Of a stretch of DNA of 42,520 bases, positions 36,424-42,520 are shown piece by piece. The translations under genes were made by a program, and so were the position numbers. Origin of the DNA: Solidesulfovibrio aerotolerans (GTDB taxonomy: Bacteria > Desulfobacterota > Desulfovibrionia > Desulfovibrionales > Desulfovibrionaceae); the NCBI RefSeq assembly GCF_009856865.1, contig NZ_WVUD01000034.1, positions 1-42,520 of the forward strand, in the 5' to 3' direction. Under the pieces are notes generated by a model. That model saw only the letters and a program-made list of their open reading frames with translations, ran no database searches and was not told the DNA's origin. Each line of letters opens with the position of its first letter. Positions within the stretch are counted from its first letter, which is position 1.

Positions 36424-36597
36424 ATGGAATGGTTCATAGGATCAGCTCCGGTCATGGGCATAATCGTCGTACTCGGGCTGTTTCTTGGCAAAAAGAAAGA
36501 CCATAAGAAACGCTCTGTCCTTGATTTATCCAGCTTTGACCAATACAAAGAGCGAGAACTTTCAAAGCGTGGTGTCTTCGATAAGACGAAATGGTAA
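36424..36597 (+). CDS. Putative 57-aa single-TM small protein
   Basis: The frame begins MEWFIGSAPVMGIIVVLGLF. One membrane segment (about residues 10-22) is followed by a very basic stop-transfer stretch (GKKKDHKKR) and a polar tail ending DKTKW. This is a classic small N-out/C-in membrane protein pattern. No good ribosome binding site is visible. A start at the internal ATG (36454) would leave 47 residues. It lies in the AT-rich region and converges on the DUF6573-like gene. The function is unknown. Confidence 0.4.
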   Translation: MEWFIGSAPVMGIIVVLGLFLGKKKDHKKRSVLDLSSFDQYKERELSKRGVFDKTKW

Positions 36598-36612
36598 GTT
36601 TGGTAACTTTGT

Positions 36613-37002
36613 TCAGTCATCCTCGGGCAGCATAATCGTCAGCACTGGCTCAGCGTTGTCACCAGGGCCGATGTGGGCGATGATATCAACGGTTTCAGAT
36701 CGTCCTGGCCCCATCAGGAACGAGACTTTGAAGTACACCCTATCTGTCCCTTTGCTGGACCGGGCGGCGAACATCGCCAGTGTCAGCAGATCATGGAGTC
36801 GGCCAGCCCGGGATTGCCCATAACTCCCGTCCAATCCGGTAGGAACTTCAACATATTGGTGGTAGAGGTTATCGGTAACGACGGTGTGGACTTTGAACCC
36901 GTGGGCTTGGGCATCGGTGGAGATGTCAATGAGGACGCCATCTTCGATAGCTTGTGCCCTAGTGTAGCTGTAGATGACGTTCCAGTCTTTATCGGTGGTC
37001 AT
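36613..37002 (-). CDS. DUF6573-like hypothetical protein
   Basis: A 129-aa soluble protein. Its start, VIYSYTRAQAIEDGVLIDIS, closely fits the DUF6573 pattern known from phage, plasmid and island genes (SYTRAQAIxDGVLxDV). The C-terminal half (TDRVYFKVSFLMGPG, VLTIMLPEDD) is beta-rich as in that family. No biochemical role is established for the family, to my knowledge. GGAGATACC lies before the ATG. It overlaps the upstream small gene by 14 bp, so both are one operon. Its presence supports a mobile origin of this region. Confidence 0.7.
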   Translation of the reverse strand: MTTDKDWNVIYSYTRAQAIEDGVLIDISTDAQAHGFKVHTVVTDNLYHQYVEVPTGLDGSYGQSRAGRLHDLLTLAMFAARSSKGTDRVYFKVSFLMGPGRSETVDIIAHIGPGDNAEPVLTIMLPEDD

Positions 37003-37216
37003 TTTCGGTATCTCCAGTTTCGGCAGTTAAAATAGCATCGAGTTTTTGACGGAAACTTTGACACAGTGTAATTCCAACATCGGCGTATGAGCGCGTTAGT
37101 TGACCGTATATTTCAACAGAACTGGTATCCATTATTTTGAAAAGCTGTTCAATCGGACGAAACGCATTGAATATTTCGTCCTTAGTTTGAAGAAGATCAT
37201 GATCTTTCTGGACCAT
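36989..37216 (-). CDS. Hypothetical 75-aa protein
   Basis: A small helical protein starting MVQKDHDLLQTKDEIFNAF, with no recognised family. A strong ribosome binding site AAAGGAG lies five or six bases before the ATG, and its 3' end overlaps the DUF6573-like gene by 14 bp. The two are therefore likely co-expressed. The amphipathic sequence suggests a helical bundle or a protein-binding role; this is inference only. Confidence 0.55.
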   Translation of the reverse strand: MVQKDHDLLQTKDEIFNAFRPIEQLFKIMDTSSVEIYGQLTRSYADVGITLCQSFRQKLDAILTAETGDTENDHR

Positions 37217-37300
37217 ATGGGCTCCTTTGCTTTTTAAGCAGAAGGATAGCCTGGACCAGTGGGGCGGTCACGGGAGTTTGGGATAGGTTGGCAATTGGAC

Positions 37301-37800
37301 TGGAGAAAGCCCTATGGAAATCGGACGTTGGTTGTAGGATGCGATTTCCTGGGATTTTGGCCCGGGGGGAACCCCAAGGCCCCGGCCATTGGAAAAGGCC
37401 AAGGAACGGGGCCGGTAGAGGGCAGGGGAGGGGTGTACGGGGAAAAGACCAACCCCCAAATTTTCCCAAAGGGACGCTTCGACTAGTTCCCTGAAGAAAG
37501 TTTCGCTATTTTAGGTGGTTGATCAGTGCAGGAAGCTGCTTTTTAGATTTTCAGCTGATTGGGCAGTGAAATCGGTCTATTTCGAGCTGGATCGGCGACA
37601 ACGTCGGTGGATGAGAATTTGGACCAAAAACGCTGGTGTCGGATCGCAGGATCCTGCGAATTTTAAGTCCCGTGATGGTGCTACAATCATTGAAACGGCC
37701 CTGTCCTTGGTCCAGGAGCGTTGGGTAGGGCTAAAAGTACTGTTAAGCATCAGTAATGGCACATTTTTATAAAAACGAAATTTCTTTCGTTTTTAGCAGT
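37301..37800. repeat. Copy 1 of ~490-bp diverged direct repeat
   Basis: It aligns with 39908-40381 in the same orientation (offset about 2.6 kb). A 32-bp stretch is identical (37334-37365 and 39941-39972), as is CCGGCCATTGGAAAAGGCC. Further shared blocks are TTTAGATTTTCAGCTGAT, CTTGGTCC and CAGTAATGGCACA. The first 170 bp are GC-rich inside an AT-rich region. A 16-bp perfect palindrome TCGCAGGATCCTGCGA lies at 37644-37659, and a terminator-like hairpin at 37771-37794. No conserved protein is evident. It precedes the receiver gene. Confidence 0.8.
37771..37794 (+). terminator. Terminator-like hairpin at end of repeat copy 1
   Basis: AAAAACGAAA (37771-37780) and TTTCGTTTTT (37785-37794) are perfect 10-bp arms around TTTC. 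The A and T runs allow termination on either strand. The same element, less perfect, closes repeat copy 2 at 40357-40380. Confidence 0.6.
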
Positions 37801-37894
37801 CGCAGTTCCAGTGAATCTGGACAACGTCCTATGAAAATGGGATATTGTAATGATACTGCGGTCCACTGTTTTCTTGGCCCAGGAGGAGGCGCAA

Positions 37895-38308
37895 GTGAAG
37901 GTGTTGGTGGTCGATGATGATGTCGCAAGCCAAATTATTATGAAGAGCATTTTGAATAGTTATTGCCACGTAGATGTAGCGTCTGGTGGTTCAGAAGCAG
38001 TTCAGTTCTTCATTCAATCGTTAAAGGACAAAAGACCCTATGATCTGATTTTTTTGGATATCATAATGCCTGGAATGGATGGACAAGAAGCGCTTAAAAA
38101 TATTCGCAGCATAGAAAAAGAAAACAATATCGACAAGCTGAAAGAGACTGCCGTTGTAATGCTTACAGTTCTCGATGATCCAAAGAGTGTAGTCGAAGCT
38201 TACCAGTCTGGTGACGCAACGTTTTATCTGACAAAACCAGCCATAAAACAAGTCATTATGAAAATGATTAAAGATTTTGGCGGAGTCACGAAGATTGAGT
38301 CAGTGTAG
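37895..38308 (+). CDS. Stand-alone response regulator receiver (CheY-like)
   Basis: A 137-aa single receiver domain. The GTG start at 37895 is chosen because AGGAGGAGG precedes it by five bases. An ATG at 37850 in the same frame would add 15 residues that do not belong to the fold. It has the acidic pair in VLVVDDDVAS, the phospho-acceptor Asp in LIFLDIIMPGMDG (about residue 54), the conserved Thr in VVMLTVLDD, and Lys in YLTKPA. No output domain is attached. It is followed by a diguanylate cyclase gene after 37 bp, so it probably passes a signal to, or is paired with, that enzyme. The AT-rich codon use differs from the dcw genes. Confidence 0.88.
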   Translation: MKVLVVDDDVASQIIMKSILNSYCHVDVASGGSEAVQFFIQSLKDKRPYDLIFLDIIMPGMDGQEALKNIRSIEKENNIDKLKETAVVMLTVLDDPKSVVEAYQSGDATFYLTKPAIKQVIMKMIKDFGGVTKIESV

Positions 38309-38345
38309 TGAAAAAGTAGGATTAAAATTGAAAAGGATGGTTCTG

Positions 38346-39416
38346 ATGGCAGAATCTTGCCCTGTTGTTAAGTGCAAAATACAGAATGTCTGTTCCGAAA
38401 TCCATAAAATTGGATATGGGGATGATCCTTCCTGGCTGGCGATTGTCTTAATCGTAAGAAATCTATTGGCAAAATTTTCCTGTTTTACGGAATCCCAGAA
38501 GACTCTTTTGAAAAGCTGGGTATTTTATGAATTAAAAAAGAAAGATAACTCAGAGGAACATTTGGGTGTAGTGATACAGCGACTGGAACAGTTTTTTGGA
38601 GACAACAAGAAGTCAAAGGATTTAAAGAACCAATATGTTCGTCAGAATGAAATCATGGGTGCCATGACAGGTGCTATTGATGATTTTTTGCGGGAGTTGT
38701 TTTTTTCAGAGTCTTTTCGGAGTAATCTAGTTGCAAAATATGGCAACGAGTCACTTGAAGTGCTAAACAAAGATGAAGACCCAGCATTGATTGTAAAGAA
38801 AATGAAAGTCGTGGTTACAGAAATGCTGACTGCGTACAGGCACGAAGCTGAAGAGTGGCAACAGAAAGCAAAAAGTTTAGAGCAGATGGTCAACGTAGAT
38901 TCGTTACTTGCTCCGTTACATAATCGAGGAGCCCTTGAAAATCATTTACGCACTGAAATTTCAAATTGTCAGTCAACTGGCTGTAAACTATCTGTATTGA
39001 TGATGGACATTGATGATTTTAAAGAAATTAATGACGGATATGGTCATCAGGTCGGCGACGATATCCTTAGGGCTTTGGCAAAGATAGTTCATAGTCATGC
39101 TTCAATGTATGGATGGTATGCGGCTCGTTACGGGGGAGATGAGCTTGTCATCGTTTGTAAATCGTCAGCAGATGAGGTTCTACTCCATGCAGATGCAATT
39201 AGAATCGCTGTGCAAAATTATGATTTTTATCCGAGAAAAGATGGGAAAGTTCAGGGGAGTGGCGTTAAGTTTACGGTCTCCATTGGTGTTGGTGAATATA
39301 TTCAGGGAATGACTTCTGATGATCTGGTTGATGTTGCTGACAGGGCTATGTATAAAGTTAAAGTGGCTGGGAAAAATGATGTTGCTGTATTCGAACCAGC
39401 TGAAAATATTTCGTAA
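38346..39416 (+). CDS. Diguanylate cyclase (GGDEF family)
   Basis: A 356-aa soluble protein. The N-terminal 190 residues are helical and hold no named sensor domain. A short coiled coil (QQKAKSLEQMVNVDSL) leads into the GGDEF domain with LLAPLHNRGALENHL, MMDIDDFKEINDGYGHQVGDDIL, the active-site loop RYGGDELVIV (about residue 262) and VSIGVGEY. GGDEL is a functional variant of GGDEF. No RxxD inhibitory site is visible upstream of the loop, so product inhibition may be absent. It makes c-di-GMP from two GTP. The ATG at 38346 has AAGG nine bases upstream. It forms a two-gene operon with the receiver, bracketed by the long repeats. Confidence 0.9.
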   Translation: MAESCPVVKCKIQNVCSEIHKIGYGDDPSWLAIVLIVRNLLAKFSCFTESQKTLLKSWVFYELKKKDNSEEHLGVVIQRLEQFFGDNKKSKDLKNQYVRQNEIMGAMTGAIDDFLRELFFSESFRSNLVAKYGNESLEVLNKDEDPALIVKKMKVVVTEMLTAYRHEAEEWQQKAKSLEQMVNVDSLLAPLHNRGALENHLRTEISNCQSTGCKLSVLMMDIDDFKEINDGYGHQVGDDILRALAKIVHSHASMYGWYAARYGGDELVIVCKSSADEVLLHADAIRIAVQNYDFYPRKDGKVQGSGVKFTVSIGVGEYIQGMTSDDLVDVADRAMYKVKVAGKNDVAVFEPAENIS

Positions 39417-39486
39417 AATCTTTGCTGTGCATTCAATTTTCGAAAGTAGAACTGTGTGTTTGCTGTATTCCAGTGAAGATCGTCTG

Positions 39487-39762
39487 TTAGGCTGCAAAGT
39501 TTCTCTTTGTCTTGTTGGCGAGATGGGTTGCATGGTGTTGCGAGTTTGGGTTTGAAAAATTTGCATAGCTTATGATGCATTGATTTTTAAGCCTCAGTTG
39601 TAGTTGCGTATTGTATTGCTTGGCTACTGATTGCGCTGTCATGATGCTTTCCAAACCGTTCCCTGGTCCAAACCGAAGACAAACATTTTGAAAGTTATCT
39701 AGGTATACTTGGCAGTTACATTGTTCTCGGAGATGTTTCAGGGGGTCGAAATGGTCTTTCAT
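39487..39762 (-). CDS. Hypothetical 91-aa protein
   Basis: The ATG at 39762 follows a near-consensus ribosome binding site AAGGAGGT by eight bases, the main reason to accept the gene. The protein begins MKDHFDPLKHLREQCNCQVY and contains NVCLRFGPGNGLESIMTAQ, then a polar tail with several Asn, His and Gln residues. No family is recognised. It converges on the diguanylate cyclase gene. A minus-strand TATAAT (plus-strand 39859-39864) and an inverted repeat at 39870-39889 lie upstream as a possible promoter and operator. Confidence 0.5.
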   Translation of the reverse strand: MKDHFDPLKHLREQCNCQVYLDNFQNVCLRFGPGNGLESIMTAQSVAKQYNTQLQLRLKNQCIISYANFSNPNSQHHATHLANKTKRNFAA

Positions 39763-39858
39763 CAAAGGGACCTCCTTGGGATTGGCTTTTCTCTTTACAC
39801 GACTGAGCCCGTTGTGCCAAGGTTTACTTGGATAAATTTTACTCTGATCGAAAATGTA

Positions 39859-39889
39859 ATTATAGTTGGCTAATCTAGATTTCGATTAG
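39859..39889 (-). promoter_or_regulatory. Candidate promoter/operator of the 91-aa gene
   Basis: On the minus strand a perfect TATAAT (39859-39864) sits about 95 bp before the start codon. The region just upstream of it holds the inverted arms CTAATC (39870-39875) and GATTAG (39884-39889), placed where a repressor could block the -35. No good -35 hexamer is present. Confidence 0.4.
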
Positions 39890-39907
39890 AACGAACTGGC
39901 GTGGCGT

Positions 39908-40381
39908 TGGACAAAGCCCTATGGAAATCGGAAGTTGCGTGTAGGATGCGATTTCCTGGGATTTTGGCCCGGAGGGAACCCCCAAGTCCCCGGCCATTGG
40001 AAAAGGCCCAGGAATGGGCCGGTAGAGAGCAGGAGATGGGTGTCCAAGGGAAACGCAAGCCCAAATTTATCCCCGGGGAAGGGCTTCAGCTGTTTGCTCA
40101 GAGAAAAACTGTGACATCGCCGACTTTTGAAAAGTCCAGTTTACTGGAACTTTAGATTTTCAGCTGATGGGTAGAAAGTTCTCTAATTGGGTCTGTTTGT
40201 CATTTCGAACCAAAAGCGATGGTTTCCGATGGCATAATTCTGCCATTTTCAGGCCCTGGTAACGACCAACGACACTGAAAATGGCCTTTTCTTGGTCCTT
40301 GAGCATTAGGTCGGGTGAGTCGTGGCATTAATGCCCAGTAATGGCACACTTTTTTCAAATACGAAATTTCCTTCGTTTTTG
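39908..40381. repeat. Copy 2 of ~480-bp diverged direct repeat
   Basis: It is the same orientation and order of blocks as copy 1 at 37301-37800. At the position of the copy 1 palindrome it has a different inverted repeat, ATGGCA/TGCCAT around TAATTC (40229-40246). A further palindrome GGCATTAATGCC lies at 40324-40335 and the terminator-like hairpin at 40357-40380. It follows the receiver/GGDEF operon and the 91-aa gene and precedes the small regulator gene. Confidence 0.8.
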
Positions 40382-40429
40382 ACTGGACGAAATTTGAAGT
40401 TTTAATAGTAAAGCCGACCTTTGGTCGGG

Positions 40430-40490
40430 GCCGGAAGTATTTGACCACCCTGGGAGAAACCGTGCCGGAGGTATTTAACCCCACCTGGAT
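40430..40490 (+). repeat. Two ~26-bp direct repeats upstream of the small regulator
   Basis: GCCGGAAGTATTTGACC and GCCGGAGGTATTTAACC begin 34 bp apart and continue with similar C-rich ends (ACCCTGG, CCACCTGG). A partial third copy (GAAAGTATTTATCTCGGA) lies near 40567. Such tandem sites may bind a regulator, possibly the HTH/AbrB-like product of 40682. Confidence 0.5.
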
Positions 40491-40509
40491 TGTCCAGGTG
40501 GGATTAAAT
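40473..40509 (+). other. 16-bp near-perfect hairpin
   Basis: ATTTAA and CCCACCTGGA (40473-40489, one unpaired C) pair with TCCAGGTGGG and TTAAAT (40493-40509) around a TTG loop. There is no T run. It overlaps the second direct repeat, about 170 bp upstream of the small regulator gene. Confidence 0.6.
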
Positions 40510-40607
40510 GACCCGTTCCTGACGACGCAGGTGATGCCCAAACCGCAAGTCATGATTATACCCGAAGAAAGTATTTATCTCGGAAGGACTCATTGCGCCG
40601 TTAATCC

Positions 40608-40636
40608 TTGACAGAGTTGACATCTTGACGTTTTAA
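40608..40636 (+). promoter_or_regulatory. Candidate promoter of the small regulator gene
   Basis: TTGAC is repeated three times (40608, 40617, 40625). The first full TTGACA is followed after 18 bp by TTTAAG. The tandem TTGAC units, 8-9 bp apart, may instead be part of a binding site. Confidence 0.4.
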
Positions 40637-40681
40637 GCTACTTTCTGGAAATCAAATTGGCTATTTAAGGAGTTGTACCCC

Positions 40682-41002
40682 ATGCCTGGAAAAGAATCGA
40701 AATTCGAAGCAGTGAAACTTCGTACCATGATCACCGAAGGGAAGACCGCGCAGCAAATCATGGATGCTTTCGGGATAAAAAAAACAAACCTGAAAGCTCA
40801 TCTCCTGAAGTTAATGCAGATGGATGAAAAGTTCTATCGAATCGAAGGGATGGAAGATAGAGCAGCTTCAGGAAATGTAAAGTTCTCAAAGAATGGATTG
40901 CGGTTGTCTCCAACCCTTATGGGAAATTACGGATTTGAGTTTGGAGACGAATTCAAAGTATCGAGTCTTGAAGACAGGAAGATTGTGCTGGAACAGAAGT
41001 AG
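40682..41002 (+). CDS. Small HTH plus AbrB-like regulator
   Basis: A 106-aa protein with AAGGAG nine bases before the ATG. Residues about 15-50 (MITEGKTAQQIMDAFGIKKTNLKAHLLKLM) look like a helix-turn-helix. The C-terminal 35 residues (LRLSPTLMGNYGFEFGDEFKVSSLEDRKIVLEQK region) look like a SpoVT/AbrB-type swapped-hairpin fold. A DNA-binding regulator is the likely role. It is preceded by direct repeats and a long hairpin, possible targets, and closed by a strong terminator at 41026-41064, so it is a single-gene unit. The exact family is not recognised. Confidence 0.6.
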   Translation: MPGKESKFEAVKLRTMITEGKTAQQIMDAFGIKKTNLKAHLLKLMQMDEKFYRIEGMEDRAASGNVKFSKNGLRLSPTLMGNYGFEFGDEFKVSSLEDRKIVLEQK

Positions 41003-41025
41003 TTTGCTTCGGTAGAGAAAATTGA

Positions 41026-41064
41026 AAGCCCACGTTTGCCCTTTTAAGTGGTGGACGTGGGCTT
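41026..41064 (+). terminator. Terminator after the small regulator
   Basis: AAGCCCACGT (41026-41035) and ACGTGGGCTT (41055-41064) are perfect 10-bp arms followed by GTTT. It sits 23 bp after the stop codon and also faces the convergent hybrid kinase. Confidence 0.75.
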
Positions 41065-41094
41065 GTTTAGATTGCTTGTGGTTATTGTGAAATA

Positions 41095-42303
41095 TTAAAA
41101 ACTTTTTTTCTGTTGAAATATTTGTTCTATTTCATTCTTTAAGTCTTCAAGAACGATTGGCTTGGATAGGTAGCCATTCATGCCATGAGCCAGAAAGTTT
41201 TCTTTGTCTCCAGCCATGGCGTGAGCTGTCAGAGCTATGATAGGTATTTTTGAGAATTTTTCGTTCGAATTCCTTATAGCGAGAGTTGTTTCTACACCAT
41301 CCAAGTTGGGCATTTGTATATCCATCAGAATTAAATCGAAATTTTCAGCTTTAAGCTGCTTTATAGCTTCAGTTCCATCATTTACGAATTTTGAATTGTG
41401 ACCAATTTTTTTGACGAAACTAGATATCGTTAATTGGTTGACTTTGTCGTCTTCAGCAATAAGTAACTTTAGGCTTGTGATTATTTGGGGTTCAGTGTTG
41501 AGGAATTGAGTCATGTCTTCTACCATAGAGGGTTCTGCCGTTGTTAACGGTATTGCAATGCAAGTGGTAGTTCCTCCTCCATCAATGTTGTCGACCGTAA
41601 TGCTGCCTCCCATGATCAGCAGTAGTTTTTTAACGATGGAGAGTCCAAGTCCGACTCCTCCATATTTACGGGTCAATGAACCATCGACCTGTGTGAAAGG
41701 AACAAAAATTTCATCGAGCTTATCTTCAGGAATTCCAATGCCTGTATCAGATATTTCTATGAAGACGTGTATTATTTTTCCTGCCGTGAGTGAATCAATC
41801 GAGATAGATACGCGCCCCTGTGGCGTAAACTTGATCGAATTTCCGAAGATATTGAAAATAATTTGCCTGAGCCGACCTGAGTCGCCATAGACAATCTCTG
41901 GGATATTATTTTCAACGTGCGTATGTAATTCTATTTTTTTTGAAGTTAACTCGGTGATGAAAGTGTTAATAACGTCTTCGATAAGGTGGCTAATGTTAAA
42001 TCCATGGTTTTCTAAGGTAATATCACCTTGTTCTATTCTAGATAAATCTAAAATATCAGAAATCAATTTTGTTAAATTTCTGCCGGAACTCAAAGCAATG
42101 TCAATATATTCTCTTTGTTCATGGTCCGTCTTCGTTGATTCGAGCAATTGAAGCATACCCATGATACCGTTTAGTGGTGTCCGGATTTCATGACTCATGT
42201 TTGCTAGAAATTCAGATTTTGACTTATTAGCAGACTCCGCTCTTTTTTTTGCGTTTTCAAGTTCGATCTCTCCCAGTTTGCGAGTTGTAACATCGAGAAA
42301 CAT
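41095..42303 (-). CDS. Hybrid histidine kinase, N-terminus cut by an insertion
   Basis: The frame encodes 402 aa from an internal Met: HisKA with [19 protein letters not shown], a HATPase domain ([39 protein letters not shown]) and a C-terminal receiver ([29 protein letters not shown]). The frame stays open upstream through [20 protein letters not shown], which looks like the end of a PAS domain, until it meets a stop at 42397-42399 inside an IS21-like end. The original gene was therefore longer and its sensor part is lost or displaced. The remaining kinase core keeps its motifs. Whether it is still expressed is unknown. Confidence 0.85.
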   Translation of the reverse strand: MFLDVTTRKLGEIELENAKKRAESANKSKSEFLANMSHEIRTPLNGIMGMLQLLESTKTDHEQREYIDIALSSGRNLTKLISDILDLSRIEQGDITLENHGFNISHLIEDVINTFITELTSKKIELHTHVENNIPEIVYGDSGRLRQIIFNIFGNSIKFTPQGRVSISIDSLTAGKIIHVFIEISDTGIGIPEDKLDEIFVPFTQVDGSLTRKYGGVGLGLSIVKKLLLIMGGSITVDNIDGGGTTTCIAIPLTTAEPSMVEDMTQFLNTEPQIITSLKLLIAEDDKVNQLTISSFVKKIGHNSKFVNDGTEAIKQLKAENFDLILMDIQMPNLDGVETTLAIRNSNEKFSKIPIIALTAHAMAGDKENFLAHGMNGYLSKPIVLEDLKNEIEQIFQQKKSF

Positions 42304-42394
42304 GACGGCTATCTGATCAGTGCAAATTCGGAAACAAAGAACTTCGTAAGTTCCTGATATGCTGGAGTCTTCATATCCCTGTTGCTCGGTATAC

Positions 42395-42520
42395 TGTCAA
42401 ACAGCACCGAAAAGTGACCCCCAATCAGCGTCCAAAATTGACCCCCTCGATGTTGATGTCCGCCCTCCATCTAATCGGGGGGGGGGGGCGCCTCATTGGC
42501 TTCTGTGCTTGAGCCTCCAG
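42395..42520. mobile_element. End of an IS21-family-like insertion sequence (partial)
   Basis: The junction starts TGTCAAACAGCACC and contains two tandem units, GAAAAGTGACCCCC (42409-42422) and CAAAATTGACCCCC (42433-42446), 24 bp apart. Terminal TG plus repeated AAAAnTGACCCCC units are the hallmark of IS21-family ends, where the transposase binds. It interrupts the hybrid kinase frame. The transposase genes would lie beyond the window. A run of 12 G lies at 42477-42488. Confidence 0.6.

Noticed and set aside
37197-37469. Minus-strand frame in repeat copy 1 sharing a short peptide with one in copy 2
   Set aside because: The shared peptide follows from shared DNA. The frames diverge on both sides and lack ribosome binding sites.
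1-42520. tRNA genes, CRISPR arrays, replication origin
   Set aside because: No cloverleaf, no regularly spaced short repeat array and no DnaA-box cluster was seen on reading the window; this was not a computed scan.

Overview
The window reads as a chromosomal segment of a high-GC, Gram-negative Desulfovibrionaceae-type bacterium (Desulfovibrio/Solidesulfovibrio-like). This is inferred from the complete division and cell wall (dcw) cluster in its usual order, a MurE with the meso-diaminopimelate signature DNPR, an rplM-rpsI pair nearby, and a density of HD-GYP, HDOD, GGDEF and hybrid-kinase signalling genes typical of that family. No species can be named from the sequence alone.

Layout. 1-480: a possible structured leader and two tiny ORFs, converging on rpsI at a shared bidirectional terminator. 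498-1401: rplM-rpsI on the minus strand with their promoter. 1502-4579: an HD-domain protein, a CBS-pair protein and a convergent HD-GYP protein. 4758-22649: the dcw cluster mraZ-rsmH-ftsL-ftsI-murE-murF-mraY-murD-ftsW-murG-murC-murB-ftsQ-[terminator]-ftsA-ftsZ, preceded by four GTGG repeats with 10-11 bp spacing that look like the MraZ operator. Many of its genes overlap by an ATGA or are spaced under 12 bp, which suggests translational coupling. A hairpin terminator splits ftsQ from ftsA, so ftsAZ probably has its own promoter. 22741-32171: a radical SAM protein, a LysE-type exporter, a membrane protein with a small partner, an orphan Flp pilin, an HDOD protein, a large protein with a LOG-like C-terminal domain, and an LrgA/LrgB pair. 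32598-35489: a large hybrid sensor kinase with a periplasmic solute-binding-type sensor.

From about 35.5 kb the sequence changes character. First comes a decayed tandem copy of the kinase 3' end, then a broken TM-PAS kinase fragment. From about 36.2 kb to 42.4 kb follows an AT-rich, probably acquired region with small unknown genes, a DUF6573-like gene, a receiver plus diguanylate cyclase operon, a small HTH/AbrB-like regulator and a second hybrid kinase. That kinase is cut at its N-terminus by what looks like an IS21-family end, which runs off the window.

The most unusual structure is a pair of diverged direct repeats of about 480-500 bp (37301-37800 and 39908-40381) that bracket the receiver/GGDEF operon. 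Both carry inverted repeats at equivalent positions but with different base sequence, and both end in a hairpin with a T run. They may be copies of a structured RNA or of a non-autonomous mobile element.

Functionally, the dcw genes build lipid II and assemble the divisome. The flanking signalling genes (HD-GYP hydrolase, HDOD, GGDEF synthase, two hybrid kinases) point to c-di-GMP and phosphorelay control. All functions are read from sequence motifs, and no database search was run.
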